A program made the translations under genes and the position numbers. Positions 1 to 9,070 of a stretch of DNA of 64,000 nucleotides are shown in pieces. Source of the DNA: Tenacibaculum sp. AHE14PA (GTDB lineage: Bacteria; Bacteroidota; Bacteroidia; Flavobacteriales; Flavobacteriaceae); the NCBI RefSeq assembly GCF_019278465.1, contig NZ_CP058983.1, forward strand, positions 1,983,501-2,047,500. Direction: 5' to 3'. Numbering within the stretch: the stretch's first letter is position 1; the number at the start of each line of letters is the position of its first letter. Below the pieces are notes generated by a model. That model ran no database searches, was not told the origin of the DNA, and saw only the letters and a program-made list of their open reading frames with translations.

Positions 1-2
1 CA

Positions 3-113
3 CCTATTTTTGTTTTAATTGGCCATGGTATATTACCAATAATTATTGTTTTACTTGGCGCTATGTTAGGTGCTTTTATTTACGGATTATTAAGTAAAAA
101 ATTACCTAATTAA
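3..113 (+). CDS. C-terminal end of a membrane protein, probably YeeE/YedE (DUF6691) family (5' partial)
   Basis: The window opens inside this reading frame, which ends in TAA at 111-113. The visible 36 residues begin PIFVLIGHG, continue as one hydrophobic helix rich in I, L, V and G, and end YGLLSKKLPN. This resembles the last membrane helix of YeeE/YedE-type (DUF6691) sulfur-compound transporters, where a CPG(A)P motif usually precedes such a segment, but that motif would lie outside the window. The stop overlaps the convergent next gene by 4 bases. A membrane protein is clear; the family is inferred from memory of the pattern. Confidence 0.5.
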   Translation, partial: PIFVLIGHGILPIIIVLLGAMLGAFIYGLLSKKLPN

Positions 114-712
114 TTCTGCAATAAAATAGTTTCTAATAAGTTTGAATTCGTATTATCAACCACTTTCCAATTATAAATTTTAGAGAGTTGGTATATTTTA
201 GACAGCTCTTCAAATAGACGTTTCTTAGCGTCTTTTTGAAGGTCTGAAACAGTGATAGTCGCTTTTATCTTTTCGATAGCTCTACCATTAAGCATATTTA
301 ATTCTGATCTCGAAAAGGCATTGAATTGACTTTGTTGTAAATCGAAATATTTAATATCTGGCGAAATTAAAACTTCTTCTTTAGGAATTTTATTAATAAT
401 TATTTGTTTACCTATACTGTCTATTTGTATTTCTAATTTAGATAAATCATAACCAACCTCAACCTTGGCACTAACCGATAGTATCGCTTTTTTTTCGAAA
501 GAAAGGTAATTGTATAAATACTTCTTGGTGTCAGAAAAACTATACATTTCAGAAAAAACACCTTCCGAAACTACTAATTTACTTAAATTTTGTATGCCAC
601 TTAAAACTACTTTTATTTCTTCTTTTTGATGCTTCTCTTCTTTCTTTTCATACCATAACTTGGCAATCAAAAAACCCAATAAAAAAACAGCAATGTATTT
701 AAGAAGACGCAT
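110..712 (-). CDS. DUF4230 domain-containing membrane-anchored protein
   Basis: A 200-residue protein with an N-terminal membrane anchor (about residues 5-22), then a charged Lys/Glu stretch, then a soluble domain. The pattern VVLSGIQNLSKLVVSEG, a YDLSKL segment and the C-terminal region with conserved Phe/Leu fits DUF4230, a common Bacteroidetes family of unknown function. It reads away from lspA with 63 bases between them and probably forms its own unit or the end of the lspA unit. The ATG start places the hydrophobic anchor right at the N terminus, which supports it. No enzymatic motif is visible. Confidence 0.75.
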   Translation of the reverse strand: MRLLKYIAVFLLGFLIAKLWYEKKEEKHQKEEIKVVLSGIQNLSKLVVSEGVFSEMYSFSDTKKYLYNYLSFEKKAILSVSAKVEVGYDLSKLEIQIDSIGKQIIINKIPKEEVLISPDIKYFDLQQSQFNAFSRSELNMLNGRAIEKIKATITVSDLQKDAKKRLFEELSKIYQLSKIYNWKVVDNTNSNLLETILLQN

Positions 713-775
713 AATTTTCTTTTTTCATAAATATAGAAAAAAGTATATTAAACGAAAGATTTGTAGCGTTTTAAT

Positions 776-1360
776 TTAGGCAGTAGTTTCTTCTTCTTTC
801 GGAAAAGCCTCTTTATTAAATATAAACAACAACACAACGCCAATAGTTATCCAAGAATCGGCACCGTTAAAAATTGCATTAAAGAAAGTAAAACTTTCTC
901 CTTCATACATCGGAAAATATAGCATATCTACAACTTTTCCATAAAACAAATCGCCGTAAGGTTTGTCTGAAAATAATGTTGCTACATTATGATACGAGCT
1001 ATCAAAAATTACTCCGTAAAAAACTGAATCTATAATATTACCTATTGCACCTGCTAAAACCAAACCAATAGCGATAACAACACCTGTATGAGCCTGCCTT
1101 TTAATAGTTTGCCATAACCAGTAGATAATACCAGAAACCGCAACAACTCTAAACAATGTTAAAAATAATTTACCTGCTCTACCTCCAAACTCAAAACCCC
1201 AAGCCATACCATTATTTTCAGTAAAATGGATTTTAAACCAATCACCAAAAACTACTACCTCTTCGCCTAATTGAAAATGAGTTTTAACATATATTTTACT
1301 AATTTGATCAATTAAAATTGCCAAAACTACAGTAAGTATTGCGATATTTTTTTTAGACAT
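776..1360 (-). CDS. lspA: Lipoprotein signal peptidase (signal peptidase II)
   Basis: Inner-membrane aspartyl protease that cleaves prolipoprotein signal peptides after lipidation. Four hydrophobic segments are visible. The N-terminal DQISK motif (residues 18-22), FTENNGMAWG (46-55), GNIID (107-111), VVDM with D145 and FNGADSW with D168 match the family; D145 and D168 are the expected catalytic pair. The segment between GNIID and VVDM is about 25 residues longer than in the E. coli type, as is usual in Bacteroidetes. The window encodes several lipoproteins that would be its substrates. Length 194 residues. Confidence 0.96.
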   Translation of the reverse strand: MSKKNIAILTVVLAILIDQISKIYVKTHFQLGEEVVVFGDWFKIHFTENNGMAWGFEFGGRAGKLFLTLFRVVAVSGIIYWLWQTIKRQAHTGVVIAIGLVLAGAIGNIIDSVFYGVIFDSSYHNVATLFSDKPYGDLFYGKVVDMLYFPMYEGESFTFFNAIFNGADSWITIGVVLLFIFNKEAFPKEEETTA

Positions 1361-1403
1361 TTTATAAATTTAACAGCAGCTAAAATAAGAAAAGTATTCG
1401 TTT

Positions 1404-2132
1404 TTATTCTGTTATTAAGATAACATTAGCGTTAATAGAACGCACATTGAGTTTACGAATAGCTTTTGGATTACTTTTAGAATAAAATTGCTTGTTATAG
1501 TTATTTTTATTTACATGAATTTCTCCATTATTCGTTTCTATATTTATAGCAGTGGCTTTTTTTATCCTACCGTAAACGTTACCTGAAAACAATTTAACAG
1601 CAGTATTTCCCTTTATTTCGTTTAGCTTCACGTTTCCGTTGTCTATGTAAATTTTTAAATCCCCTTTATAATCCTTAGAAGTAATATCAATTGTTTTTCC
1701 GTAGATATTTACGGTTTTATGATTCGGAATTTTAATTATAGTAGTAGCTCTTTGCAGTCGTTGCGTAATATACTTTCTAAAAACAGGTTCCTTAAATATA
1801 TTAAAATTAAGCTTAAAACTTACTTTTAAAACGCCACTTTGTTCGTTTATAAAAATGGTATGCGTATTCGGGTTTTCATCTAACAAAACAACTTCTATCT
1901 GATTGCTTAATGAATTCTCTATAGTTACATCATCCAGTCCATCCGTAATTATTTCTATTTCTTCTGATTGAAAAGTGCTTTTTTTAAGTAATTTTTCTTG
2001 TGCGAAGAAAGTTAAATTGGCGAACAAGAAAATAATTACACAAAAAGGTCTAAAGCAAAAGAAACCTCTAAAAAGAGGTTTCCTATTATTGTTATAATTA
2101 TACAAAACGTTATTGTTTACGTTTCGCCTCAA
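1404..2132 (-). CDS. Hypothetical exported protein with DUF4097-like beta pattern; start uncertain
   Basis: The open frame gives 242 residues from a TTG at 2132. A hydrophobic stretch (about residues 30-43, ending FFAQ) looks like a signal peptide; the mature part is rich in short beta-strand repeats (VNIYGKTID, LKIYIDNGNVKL, AVKLFSGNVYG), like DUF4097 adhesin-like proteins. The first 30 residues overlap both the dksA-like stop and a clean terminator hairpin at 2061-2082, so the true start is probably nearer the hydrophobic segment, although no ATG lies there. Function unknown. Confidence 0.6.
   Translation of the reverse strand: MRRNVNNNVLYNYNNNRKPLFRGFFCFRPFCVIIFLFANLTFFAQEKLLKKSTFQSEEIEIITDGLDDVTIENSLSNQIEVVLLDENPNTHTIFINEQSGVLKVSFKLNFNIFKEPVFRKYITQRLQRATTIIKIPNHKTVNIYGKTIDITSKDYKGDLKIYIDNGNVKLNEIKGNTAVKLFSGNVYGRIKKATAINIETNNGEIHVNKNNYNKQFYSKSNPKAIRKLNVRSINANVILITE
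2052..2082 (-). terminator. Terminator of the ileS-dksA unit
   Basis: A perfect 9-bp stem (GAAACCTCT / AGAGGTTTC, 2061-2082) with an AAAA loop is followed on the minus strand by TTTTGCTTT. It lies 28 bases past the dksA-like stop and is therefore well placed to end ileS-dksA transcripts. It sits inside the open frame of the next gene, which argues that gene starts further on. Confidence 0.7.
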
Positions 2133-2487
2133 TACTTAATGTAGCATGAGGAACTAATTTTAAACGTTCTTTCTGAATTAATTTACCCGTAACTCTACAA
2201 ATTCCATATGTTTTATTTTCGATACGAACTAGTGCGTTTTTTAAATCTCGTATAAATTTCTCTTGACGAATAGCTAATTGCGTATTTGCTTCTTTTGCCA
2301 TCGTATCTGAACCGTCATCAAACGATTTAAATGATGGTGAAGTATCATCCGTACCGTTATCTGAACCATTTTTGTAAGAAGATTGAATTAGTTTTAAATC
2401 TTCTTCTGAATGTTGTATTTTCTTTAATATGATTTCTTTAAACTCTTGTAAATCACTATCCGAAAATTTCATTTTAACCTCGTCCAT
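2110..2487 (-). CDS. TraR/DksA-family protein with degenerate zinc site
   Basis: A 125-residue DksA/TraR-like protein: N-terminal acidic helix pair, then a region resembling the DksA zinc-finger globule (YGICRVTGKLIQKERLKLVP). DksA proteins bind RNA polymerase through the secondary channel and modulate transcription with ppGpp. Here only C97 of the four zinc cysteines remains; T100, S118 and A121 occupy the other ligand positions. It lies 4 bases after ileS on the same strand, so the two are almost certainly co-transcribed. An alternative ATG (MKFSD) lies five codons in. Family assignment is firm; activity is inferred. Confidence 0.85.
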   Translation of the reverse strand: MDEVKMKFSDSDLQEFKEIILKKIQHSEEDLKLIQSSYKNGSDNGTDDTSPSFKSFDDGSDTMAKEANTQLAIRQEKFIRDLKNALVRIENKTYGICRVTGKLIQKERLKLVPHATLSIEAKRKQ

Positions 2488-2491
2488 AATG

Positions 2492-5400
2492 TTATGCTTT
2501 TTCTATTAACATTTTACTTTTTATGGTATCAAACTCAATTTCTATACCATCTTTTAAGTCATCAACAAATAATAGCTCATTTGTTAATGTTTCTGCTTTT
2601 ATATAATTTTCATTTGCAGTTACAGATTCTTGTAAATCATTAGATTTTAAAATGGTTAATTTTATTTTATCTGTTACTTCTAAACCGGTTTCTTTACGTG
2701 CATTCTGAATTCTATTTATCAATTCTCTTGCAACACCTTCTTTACGTAAATCTTCGTTTATTGTAACATCTAAAGCAACGGTTAAACCCTCTGCATTTGC
2801 TACTAACCAACCTTCAATATCTTTCGATAAAATCTCTACATCTGCGGTTTCTAAATTAATCATTTTATCATTAATCTCAACAGAAATAGTTCCTTCTTTT
2901 TCTATTTTTATGATATCTTCTTGCGTAAATTTCTGTATCTCATTCGCAATCAACTTCATATCTTTACCAAACTTTGGCCCTAAAGCTTTAAAGTTTGGTT
3001 TTATTTGTTTTACTAAAATACCTGAAGCATCATCTAACAACTCTATTTCTTTAACATTTACTTCTGATTTTATTAAATCAGCAACTGCTAAAATTTCTTC
3101 TTTTTGAGTCGCATCTAAAACCGGAATCATGATTTTTTGTAATGGCTGACGTACTTTTATCTTTTCTTTAGCTCTTAACGATAAAACTAATGAAGATATT
3201 GTTTGCGCATTTTCCATTTTACGCTCTAAAGACTTATCAATTAAATTAGCATCGTATTTTGGAAATTCTGCTAAGTGCACACTTTCAAATCCTTCGATAT
3301 TCGTTGTGCTAATTAAATCTTTATATAACTTATCCATAAAAAATGGTGCTACTGGCGATGCTAATTTAGCAACCGTTAACATACAAGTATATAAGGTTTG
3401 ATATGCTGATATTTTATCTTGTGCATATTCTCCTTTCCAAAAACGTCTTCTACATAAACGCACATACCAGTTACTTAAATGGTCTTGCACAAAATCAGAG
3501 ATTGCTCTCGTTGCTTTTGTTGGTTCATATTCTGCATAAAAAACATCTACTTTCTGAACCAAAGTATTTAATTCTGATAAAATCCAACGATCAATTTCTG
3601 GTCTTTCGGTTAAAGGAACCTCAGCTTCGCTATAATTGAAATTATCTAAGTTTGCGTACAAACTAAAGAATGAATAAGTGTTGTAAAGTGTTCCGAAAAA
3701 CTTTCTACTAACCTCTGTTATTCCGTCTAAATCGAACTTTAAATTATCCCAAGGATTTGCGTTCGATATCATGTACCAACGCGTAGCATCTGGCCCATAC
3801 TTATCTAACGTAGTAAACGGATCTACTCCATTTCCTAAACGCTTCGACATTTTTTGTCCGTTTTTATCTAACACCAATCCATTAGAAACAACGTTTTTAT
3901 AGGCTTTATCATCAAAAACCATGGTTGCAATAGCATGCAATGTATAAAACCAACCACGAGTTTGATCTACACCTTCGGCAATAAAATCGGCTGTTTTCCA
4001 ACCTTCTTCTACTAATTCTTTATTTTCAAACGGATAATGCCATTGTGCATATGGCATAGAACCCGAATCGAACCAAACATCAATTAAATCTGCTTCACGT
4101 TTCATCGGTTCTCCTGATGCTGATACTAATGTAATTTTATCAACTACATTTTTATGTAAATCAACCGTATCGTAATTTTCGTCTGACATATCTCCTGATA
4201 CGAAATCAGCAAAAATATCTTCAGCCATTACACCAGCTTTTACAGCTAATGCCATTTCTTCTTTTAACTCAGCTACAGAACCCATTACTTTGATTTCCTT
4301 ACCATCTTCGGTTCTCCAAACTGGTAATGGAATTCCCCAAAAACGAGAACGAGATAAGTTCCAATCATTGGCATTTTTTAACCAATTTCCGAAACGACCC
4401 GTACCTGTTGATTCAGGTTTCCAATTAATTTCTTCGTTTAAAGAGTGCATACGTTCTTTAACGTCTGTTACTTTTATAAACCAAGAATCTAATGGGTAAT
4501 ATAAAATAGGCTTATCTGTTCTCCAACAATGCGGATAACTGTGCACATATTTCTCTACCTTAAAGGCTTTATTTTCTTCTTTTAATTTAATTGCAATCTG
4601 AACATCTGCTGATCTTTCTGGCGCTTCACCATCAGCATAATATTCATTCTTTACATACATTCCTGCAAACTCACCCATTTCTTTGGTGAATTTACCTTGT
4701 AAATCTACTAAAGGTACTAAATTATCATTTTCGTCTTTTACCAACATTGGCGGTATACCTGCATCTTTACAAACCAACGCATCATCTGCTCCGAAAGTTG
4801 GTGCTGTGTGTACAATTCCTGTTCCGTCTTCCGTAGTAACAAAATCTCCAGGAATTACTCTAAAAGCTTCTTCTGGGTTTTCGTATGGTAATGCGTACGG
4901 TAATAATTGCTCGTATTTAACACCTACTAAATCGGCTCCTTTACATTCGGCAACTACCAAATAAGGAATTTGTTTATCATTTGCTTTATAAGAAGCTAAA
5001 TCAGCTTCATTTTCAACCGCTTTAAACTTTTTTCCTGCAAACTGTTTACCCAATAAAGCTTTTCCTAAAAGAACTTGTGTAGGTTCGAATGTATATTGAT
5101 TGAATGTTTTTACCAACACATACTCAATTTTTGGCCCTACTGTTAAAGCTGTATTACTTGGTAGCGTCCAAGGAGTTGTTGTCCATGCTAAAATATGAAC
5201 ATCACTTCCGTTTTGTAAAACATTTGGTAAGGTTTTAGTAATTGCTTTAAATTGTGCAACTACCGTTGTATCTGTAACATCTTGATATGCTCCTGGCTGA
5301 TTTACTTCGTGAGAACTTAAACCAGTACCTGCTTTTGGTGAATAAGGCTGAACTGTATATCCCTTATACATCAAATCTTTGTTATAGATTTGTTTTAACA

Positions 5401-5890
5401 ACCACCAAACGGTTTCCATATATTTTGGTTTATAAGTAACATACGGATCTTCCATATCTACCCAATACCCCATTTTTTCGGTAAGTGTATTCCAAATATC
5501 AGTATACTTCATTACTGCTTTTTTACAAGCAATATTGTATTCTTCTATCGTAATCTTCGTTCCGATATCTTCTTTGGTAATTCCTAATTCTTTTTCTACC
5601 CCTAACTCAACAGGTAAACCATGGGTATCCCAACCAGCTTTACGCTTTACTTGAAATCCTTTTAAGGTTTTGTAACGGCAAAAAATATCTTTAATCGTAC
5701 GTCCCATTGCGTGGTGAATACCCGGTAAACCATTTGCTGAAGGTGGTCCTTCAAAAAAGATAAACGGTTTGTTATCATCACGGGTAGTTATACTTTTTTC
5801 AAAAATGTTGTTTTCTTTCCAATAATTAAGGATTTCATCAGCAACATTTGGCAAGTTAAGCCCTTTGTATTCAGTAAACTTCGTACTCAT
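2492..5890 (-). CDS. ileS: Isoleucyl-tRNA synthetase
   Basis: Class I aminoacyl-tRNA synthetase that charges tRNA-Ile, 1132 residues. The HIGH-like signature is GIHHAMG (residues 57-63), the DTHGLPVE motif follows, the editing domain contains WTTTPWTLPSNTAL, and KMSKR sits at about residues 679-683. The C-terminal anticodon-binding region and extra domain, and the whole length, match the eukaryote-like (type 2) IleRS found in many Bacteroidetes, which in other bacteria is linked to mupirocin tolerance. The DksA-like gene follows 4 bases downstream. Confidence 0.98.
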   Translation of the reverse strand: MSTKFTEYKGLNLPNVADEILNYWKENNIFEKSITTRDDNKPFIFFEGPPSANGLPGIHHAMGRTIKDIFCRYKTLKGFQVKRKAGWDTHGLPVELGVEKELGITKEDIGTKITIEEYNIACKKAVMKYTDIWNTLTEKMGYWVDMEDPYVTYKPKYMETVWWLLKQIYNKDLMYKGYTVQPYSPKAGTGLSSHEVNQPGAYQDVTDTTVVAQFKAITKTLPNVLQNGSDVHILAWTTTPWTLPSNTALTVGPKIEYVLVKTFNQYTFEPTQVLLGKALLGKQFAGKKFKAVENEADLASYKANDKQIPYLVVAECKGADLVGVKYEQLLPYALPYENPEEAFRVIPGDFVTTEDGTGIVHTAPTFGADDALVCKDAGIPPMLVKDENDNLVPLVDLQGKFTKEMGEFAGMYVKNEYYADGEAPERSADVQIAIKLKEENKAFKVEKYVHSYPHCWRTDKPILYYPLDSWFIKVTDVKERMHSLNEEINWKPESTGTGRFGNWLKNANDWNLSRSRFWGIPLPVWRTEDGKEIKVMGSVAELKEEMALAVKAGVMAEDIFADFVSGDMSDENYDTVDLHKNVVDKITLVSASGEPMKREADLIDVWFDSGSMPYAQWHYPFENKELVEEGWKTADFIAEGVDQTRGWFYTLHAIATMVFDDKAYKNVVSNGLVLDKNGQKMSKRLGNGVDPFTTLDKYGPDATRWYMISNANPWDNLKFDLDGITEVSRKFFGTLYNTYSFFSLYANLDNFNYSEAEVPLTERPEIDRWILSELNTLVQKVDVFYAEYEPTKATRAISDFVQDHLSNWYVRLCRRRFWKGEYAQDKISAYQTLYTCMLTVAKLASPVAPFFMDKLYKDLISTTNIEGFESVHLAEFPKYDANLIDKSLERKMENAQTISSLVLSLRAKEKIKVRQPLQKIMIPVLDATQKEEILAVADLIKSEVNVKEIELLDDASGILVKQIKPNFKALGPKFGKDMKLIANEIQKFTQEDIIKIEKEGTISVEINDKMINLETADVEILSKDIEGWLVANAEGLTVALDVTINEDLRKEGVARELINRIQNARKETGLEVTDKIKLTILKSNDLQESVTANENYIKAETLTNELLFVDDLKDGIEIEFDTIKSKMLIEKA

Positions 5891-6001
5891 TTTGTAATTG
5901 TATTAATTGAATTCGCGAAATTACGTATTTTCTTGTAATTGTAGTAGTTGACACTTAAAAAAAGCCTATTAATATAGGGTTTAAAATTTAGCGCAATCCT
6001 T

Positions 6002-6760
6002 TTAAGAAATTCCTCTTTCATTTTTAATTTGTTCGTAGGCTGCCTGAATTTTTTGAAATTTTTCATTTGCCCCTTCTTTATGTTCTTCTCCTAAGCCTTC
6101 TAACTTATCTGGATGGTATTTTTTAGCCATTTTTCTATAAGCCTTTTTCAACTCATCATTAGTCGCTTCTTTAGTTATTTCTAAAATCTTGTAAGCACTA
6201 TCTGTTTCATCATAAAACATTGCTTTTATTGATGAATAATCATGATCGTTAATATACAAATAACTTCCTATCTTTCTTATTTCTTCTTCTTCGGATGCTG
6301 TTACTTGTCCGTCTGCTTTAGCAATTCCGAATAAAAAGTGCAATAATTGTAAACGTGAAGAATGCGACATGTGTTGACGGATTTGCATACACACCTGACG
6401 CGTTGATATTTTCCTTTTAATAATTCCGTTAAACAATTTAAACGCATGATTTGCACGTTCTTTTCCGTACATTTTTACGAAATGCATGCGCACATAATCT
6501 AACTCTCGCTTATCAACTTTACCATCTGCTTTAATAACAACAGATGCTAAAATTAGCAATGTAATTTCAAAATCACCAGACGTCGCCCTTCCTCTTTGTT
6601 GTGGTTTAGATTGTTTTTGGTATTCTTGTTGTTCCTGCATAAAGTCTTCAACAGATACACCATCAATAAAACTACCTACAGCAAATCCTATAATCGCTCC
6701 TATCGGACCACCCATTGTAAATCCTGCTCCGGCTCCAAGCCACTTTGCAAACTTTCCCAT
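6002..6760 (-). CDS. TerB-like/DnaJ co-chaperone (DjlA type)
   Basis: A 252-residue protein with a glycine-rich hydrophobic N terminus (residues 8-33), a TerB-like alpha-helical acidic domain (about 65-175, with paired KADGKVD and KADGQVT motifs), and a C-terminal J domain (188-250) carrying HPD at 216-218. J domains stimulate DnaK ATPase; the TerB plus J layout matches DjlA. The Gly-rich segment may insert in or associate with membrane. It stands alone between ileS and the divergent bacilliredoxin gene. The partner (DnaK) is inferred. Confidence 0.9.
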   Translation of the reverse strand: MGKFAKWLGAGAGFTMGGPIGAIIGFAVGSFIDGVSVEDFMQEQQEYQKQSKPQQRGRATSGDFEITLLILASVVIKADGKVDKRELDYVRMHFVKMYGKERANHAFKLFNGIIKRKISTRQVCMQIRQHMSHSSRLQLLHFLFGIAKADGQVTASEEEEIRKIGSYLYINDHDYSSIKAMFYDETDSAYKILEITKEATNDELKKAYRKMAKKYHPDKLEGLGEEHKEGANEKFQKIQAAYEQIKNERGIS

Positions 6761-6822
6761 TCTTAAATTTTAAAGATGTAAATATACTATTAACTACTTA
6801 CAAAAAAGCCGATTTGTTTAGG

Positions 6823-6854
6823 CTTGACTCTTGCTTTTAAATAAAGTATCTTTG
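6823..6854 (+). promoter_or_regulatory. Bacteroidetes-type promoter for the bacilliredoxin gene
   Basis: TATCTTTG (6847-6854) fits the -7 element TAnnTTTG, with CTTG at 6823-6826 as a near -33 element and a 20-base spacer. It ends 23 bases before the ATG. Confidence 0.55.
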
Positions 6855-6877
6855 CTTAAATTATTTAATAAAAAATT

Positions 6878-7291
6878 ATGTACCCAGAAGAATTAGTAAA
6901 ACCGATGCGTGACCAATTAATCGATGCTGGTTTTGACGCTTTATATACTGCCGAAGATGTTGATACAGCTTTAGCAAAAAAAGGAACAACTTTAGTAATG
7001 GTAAACTCTGTTTGTGGTTGTGCAGCAGGTACTGCAAGACCAGGAGCAATTGCTTCTTTAGGAGCTGATAAAACTCCTACTAACTTAACAACTGTTTTTG
7101 CAGGTGTAGAAAAAGAATCTACTGCTAGAGCAAGAGAACTTATGGTTCCTTTTCCTCCGTCATCTCCTGCAATTGCCTTGTTTAAAGATGGTAACTTAGT
7201 ACACATGTTAGAGCGTCACCATATCGAAGGACACTCAGCACAAGCTATTGCTCAGAACTTAGCAGGTGCTTATGATGAATTTTGTGAATAA
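6878..7291 (+). CDS. BrxA/BrxB family bacilliredoxin
   Basis: A 137-residue thioredoxin-fold protein of the YphP/YqiW (BrxA/BrxB) family. The CGC active site is at residues 46-48 in NSVCGCAAGTARPG, followed by the typical PPSSP and HHIEGHSAQAIA segments. In Firmicutes these proteins remove bacillithiol from protein cysteines; many Bacteroidetes also carry them. It is monocistronic, with its own promoter and a strong terminator right after it. Confidence 0.92.
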   Translation: MYPEELVKPMRDQLIDAGFDALYTAEDVDTALAKKGTTLVMVNSVCGCAAGTARPGAIASLGADKTPTNLTTVFAGVEKESTARARELMVPFPPSSPAIALFKDGNLVHMLERHHIEGHSAQAIAQNLAGAYDEFCE

Positions 7292-7312
7292 TAATTCGCA
7301 CTAGAGTCAATA

Positions 7313-7344
7313 AAAAAATCCAGCAAATTTGCTGGATTTTTTTG
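7313..7344 (+). terminator. Terminator between bacilliredoxin and umuD (both strands)
   Basis: The inverted repeat AAATCCAGCAA / TTTGCTGGATTT is followed by a T run on the plus strand and, because of the A run before it, by a T run on the minus strand. It lies between two convergent genes and can serve both. Confidence 0.85.
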
Positions 7345-7782
7345 TTATACTTTTTTTATTACGCTGGTAACAATTCCCCAAATAACAAAATTATTCTCTG
7401 CTGTTATTTTAATTATTGGGTAATTCGGATTTTCGGGTTGTAACCAAACCTCATCTTTTTCTACTCTTAATCGCTTTACAGTAAACTCGCCATCTAAAAA
7501 GCAGACTGCTATTTTATTATTTTCTGGCGCTATACTTCTATCAATTACCAATAAATCATTATCATCTAATCCGGCACCAATCATAGATTGGCCACTAACT
7601 TTTGCAAAAAAAGTAGCTTCTTTATTTCGTATCAACTCTTCATCTAACGAAATACGCGTTTCTCTAAAATCATCCGCAGGAGAAGGAAATCCAGCAGAAA
7701 TACCAATATCCTTAAAAATTGTACCTGCTGTTTTACCCATTTCTTTAGGTGAAAAAAAAGTTAATGTTTCTGATGTGTTCAT
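7345..7782 (-). CDS. umuD: UmuD-like S24 self-cleaving peptidase (DNA polymerase V subunit)
   Basis: A 145-residue LexA/UmuD-type protein. The autocleavage site is A30-G31 in SAGFPSPADD, the catalytic serine is S66 (GQSM) and the lysine K103 (TVKRL). After RecA-stimulated cleavage UmuD' joins UmuC as the error-prone polymerase used in SOS mutagenesis. There is no N-terminal DNA-binding domain, so it is UmuD and not LexA. It starts 4 bases after umuC, an order opposite to the usual umuD-umuC. Confidence 0.93.
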   Translation of the reverse strand: MNTSETLTFFSPKEMGKTAGTIFKDIGISAGFPSPADDFRETRISLDEELIRNKEATFFAKVSGQSMIGAGLDDNDLLVIDRSIAPENNKIAVCFLDGEFTVKRLRVEKDEVWLQPENPNYPIIKITAENNFVIWGIVTSVIKKV

Positions 7783-7786
7783 AAAT

Positions 7787-9043
7787 TTATTTTACCGTAA
7801 TAATATCGTTAATATTTGTGGTGTATTTTGGCGACAATCGCTCTTGGCGCATTTTCCAAGTTCGTTGTAAATCTTGATTTGCTAATTTAACCTTATCTGA
7901 CTTAAAAGTCTGATTTATTTTATCAATAGCTTGCATTAGTGGTTTATGCTTCGGATTTTCAGTTTCAAACATATTTATTTGATAATTATCTGAAGGCACT
8001 AATCCTGTTACAATAACTCCTGCTCGCTTATACTTTACGCCTTTTTTAAAAATAGTTTTTACGGCTTCTACCGCACTTTTACTGATAGTTAAAGTGGAAT
8101 CTGTTGGATATGAAAAAACAACCGTTCTACTTGCACGATGTTGTTCGCTATCTTTTTTATGACGATCGCTGTGCAACACAACCATAACCATGTGGCAACT
8201 TGAATTTTGTTTTCGTAATTTCTCGGCACAACTTGTTGCAAACGTAGAAATTCGTTCTTTTATATTATCAATGTCCGAAAAAGTATACTCGAAACTTCGG
8301 GTGGTCGCAATTGCTTTTTTGGTAACCGGTTCATCTAATATTATTTTAGAAATACCTTCTAAATCTTTTTTCAATTTCCAAACCGTAACTGATAAGTTTT
8401 TGCGTACCCAATTATCATCTAACTGTGTAAAATCATAGGCTTTTATACAACCTTTTGCTTGTAGTTTTTTTGCTAAGCGACTTCCTATTCCCCAAACGTT
8501 TTCTATCGCCGTCCATTTTAACGCTTTTATCCTTTTTTCATCAGAATCTATTACATACACTCCCTTTGTTTCCTTCGGATATTTACGCGCAATCTTATTC
8601 GCTATTTTAGTTAGTGCTTTGGTTGGTGCAATACCTACACAGGTCGGAATACCCGTCCATTGTAAAACTCTACTTCTAATTTGCGTTCCGTATTCTTGTA
8701 GATTATAATTCTCAAAACCTTTAAACTGCAAAAAAGCTTCATCGATAGAATATACTTCGATATCTGGAGAAAACTGCTCGAGTGTTTTCATAACCCGCGC
8801 ACTCATATCTCCGTATAACGGATAATTAGACGATAATACGGTAATATTATTATTCTTACAAAACTGATTCCATTTAAAAATTGGCGCACCAAACGGAAGT
8901 TGTAATTTTTTAGCTTCGTCGCTCATCGCAATTACACAGCCATCGTTATTACTTAAAACAGCAACTGGTTTTCCTTTCAGATTCGGATTAAAAACCCGTT
9001 CGCAAGAGGCATAAAAATTATTACAATCTACAAGTGCATACAT
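7787..9043 (-). CDS. umuC: UmuC-like Y-family DNA polymerase V catalytic subunit
   Basis: A 418-residue Y-family polymerase. Metal-binding residues D6 (ALVDCNNFYASCE) and D101-E102 (VYSIDEAF) are visible, followed by the helix-hairpin-helix segment VWGIGSRLAKKL and the little-finger region. The C-terminal tail after about residue 350 is typical of UmuC and not DinB. It precedes umuD by 4 bases and lies 27 bases after an XRE regulator on the same strand, so its expression may depend on that upstream run. Role: translesion synthesis after DNA damage. Confidence 0.95.
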   Translation of the reverse strand: MYALVDCNNFYASCERVFNPNLKGKPVAVLSNNDGCVIAMSDEAKKLQLPFGAPIFKWNQFCKNNNITVLSSNYPLYGDMSARVMKTLEQFSPDIEVYSIDEAFLQFKGFENYNLQEYGTQIRSRVLQWTGIPTCVGIAPTKALTKIANKIARKYPKETKGVYVIDSDEKRIKALKWTAIENVWGIGSRLAKKLQAKGCIKAYDFTQLDDNWVRKNLSVTVWKLKKDLEGISKIILDEPVTKKAIATTRSFEYTFSDIDNIKERISTFATSCAEKLRKQNSSCHMVMVVLHSDRHKKDSEQHRASRTVVFSYPTDSTLTISKSAVEAVKTIFKKGVKYKRAGVIVTGLVPSDNYQINMFETENPKHKPLMQAIDKINQTFKSDKVKLANQDLQRTWKMRQERLSPKYTTNINDIITVK

Positions 9044-9070
9044 GTTTGTAAAAGTAATACATCTGTGGTT

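Noticed and set aside
6865..7206. 113-codon frame opposite the bacilliredoxin gene
   Set aside because: Complete shadow of a well-supported gene on the other strand.
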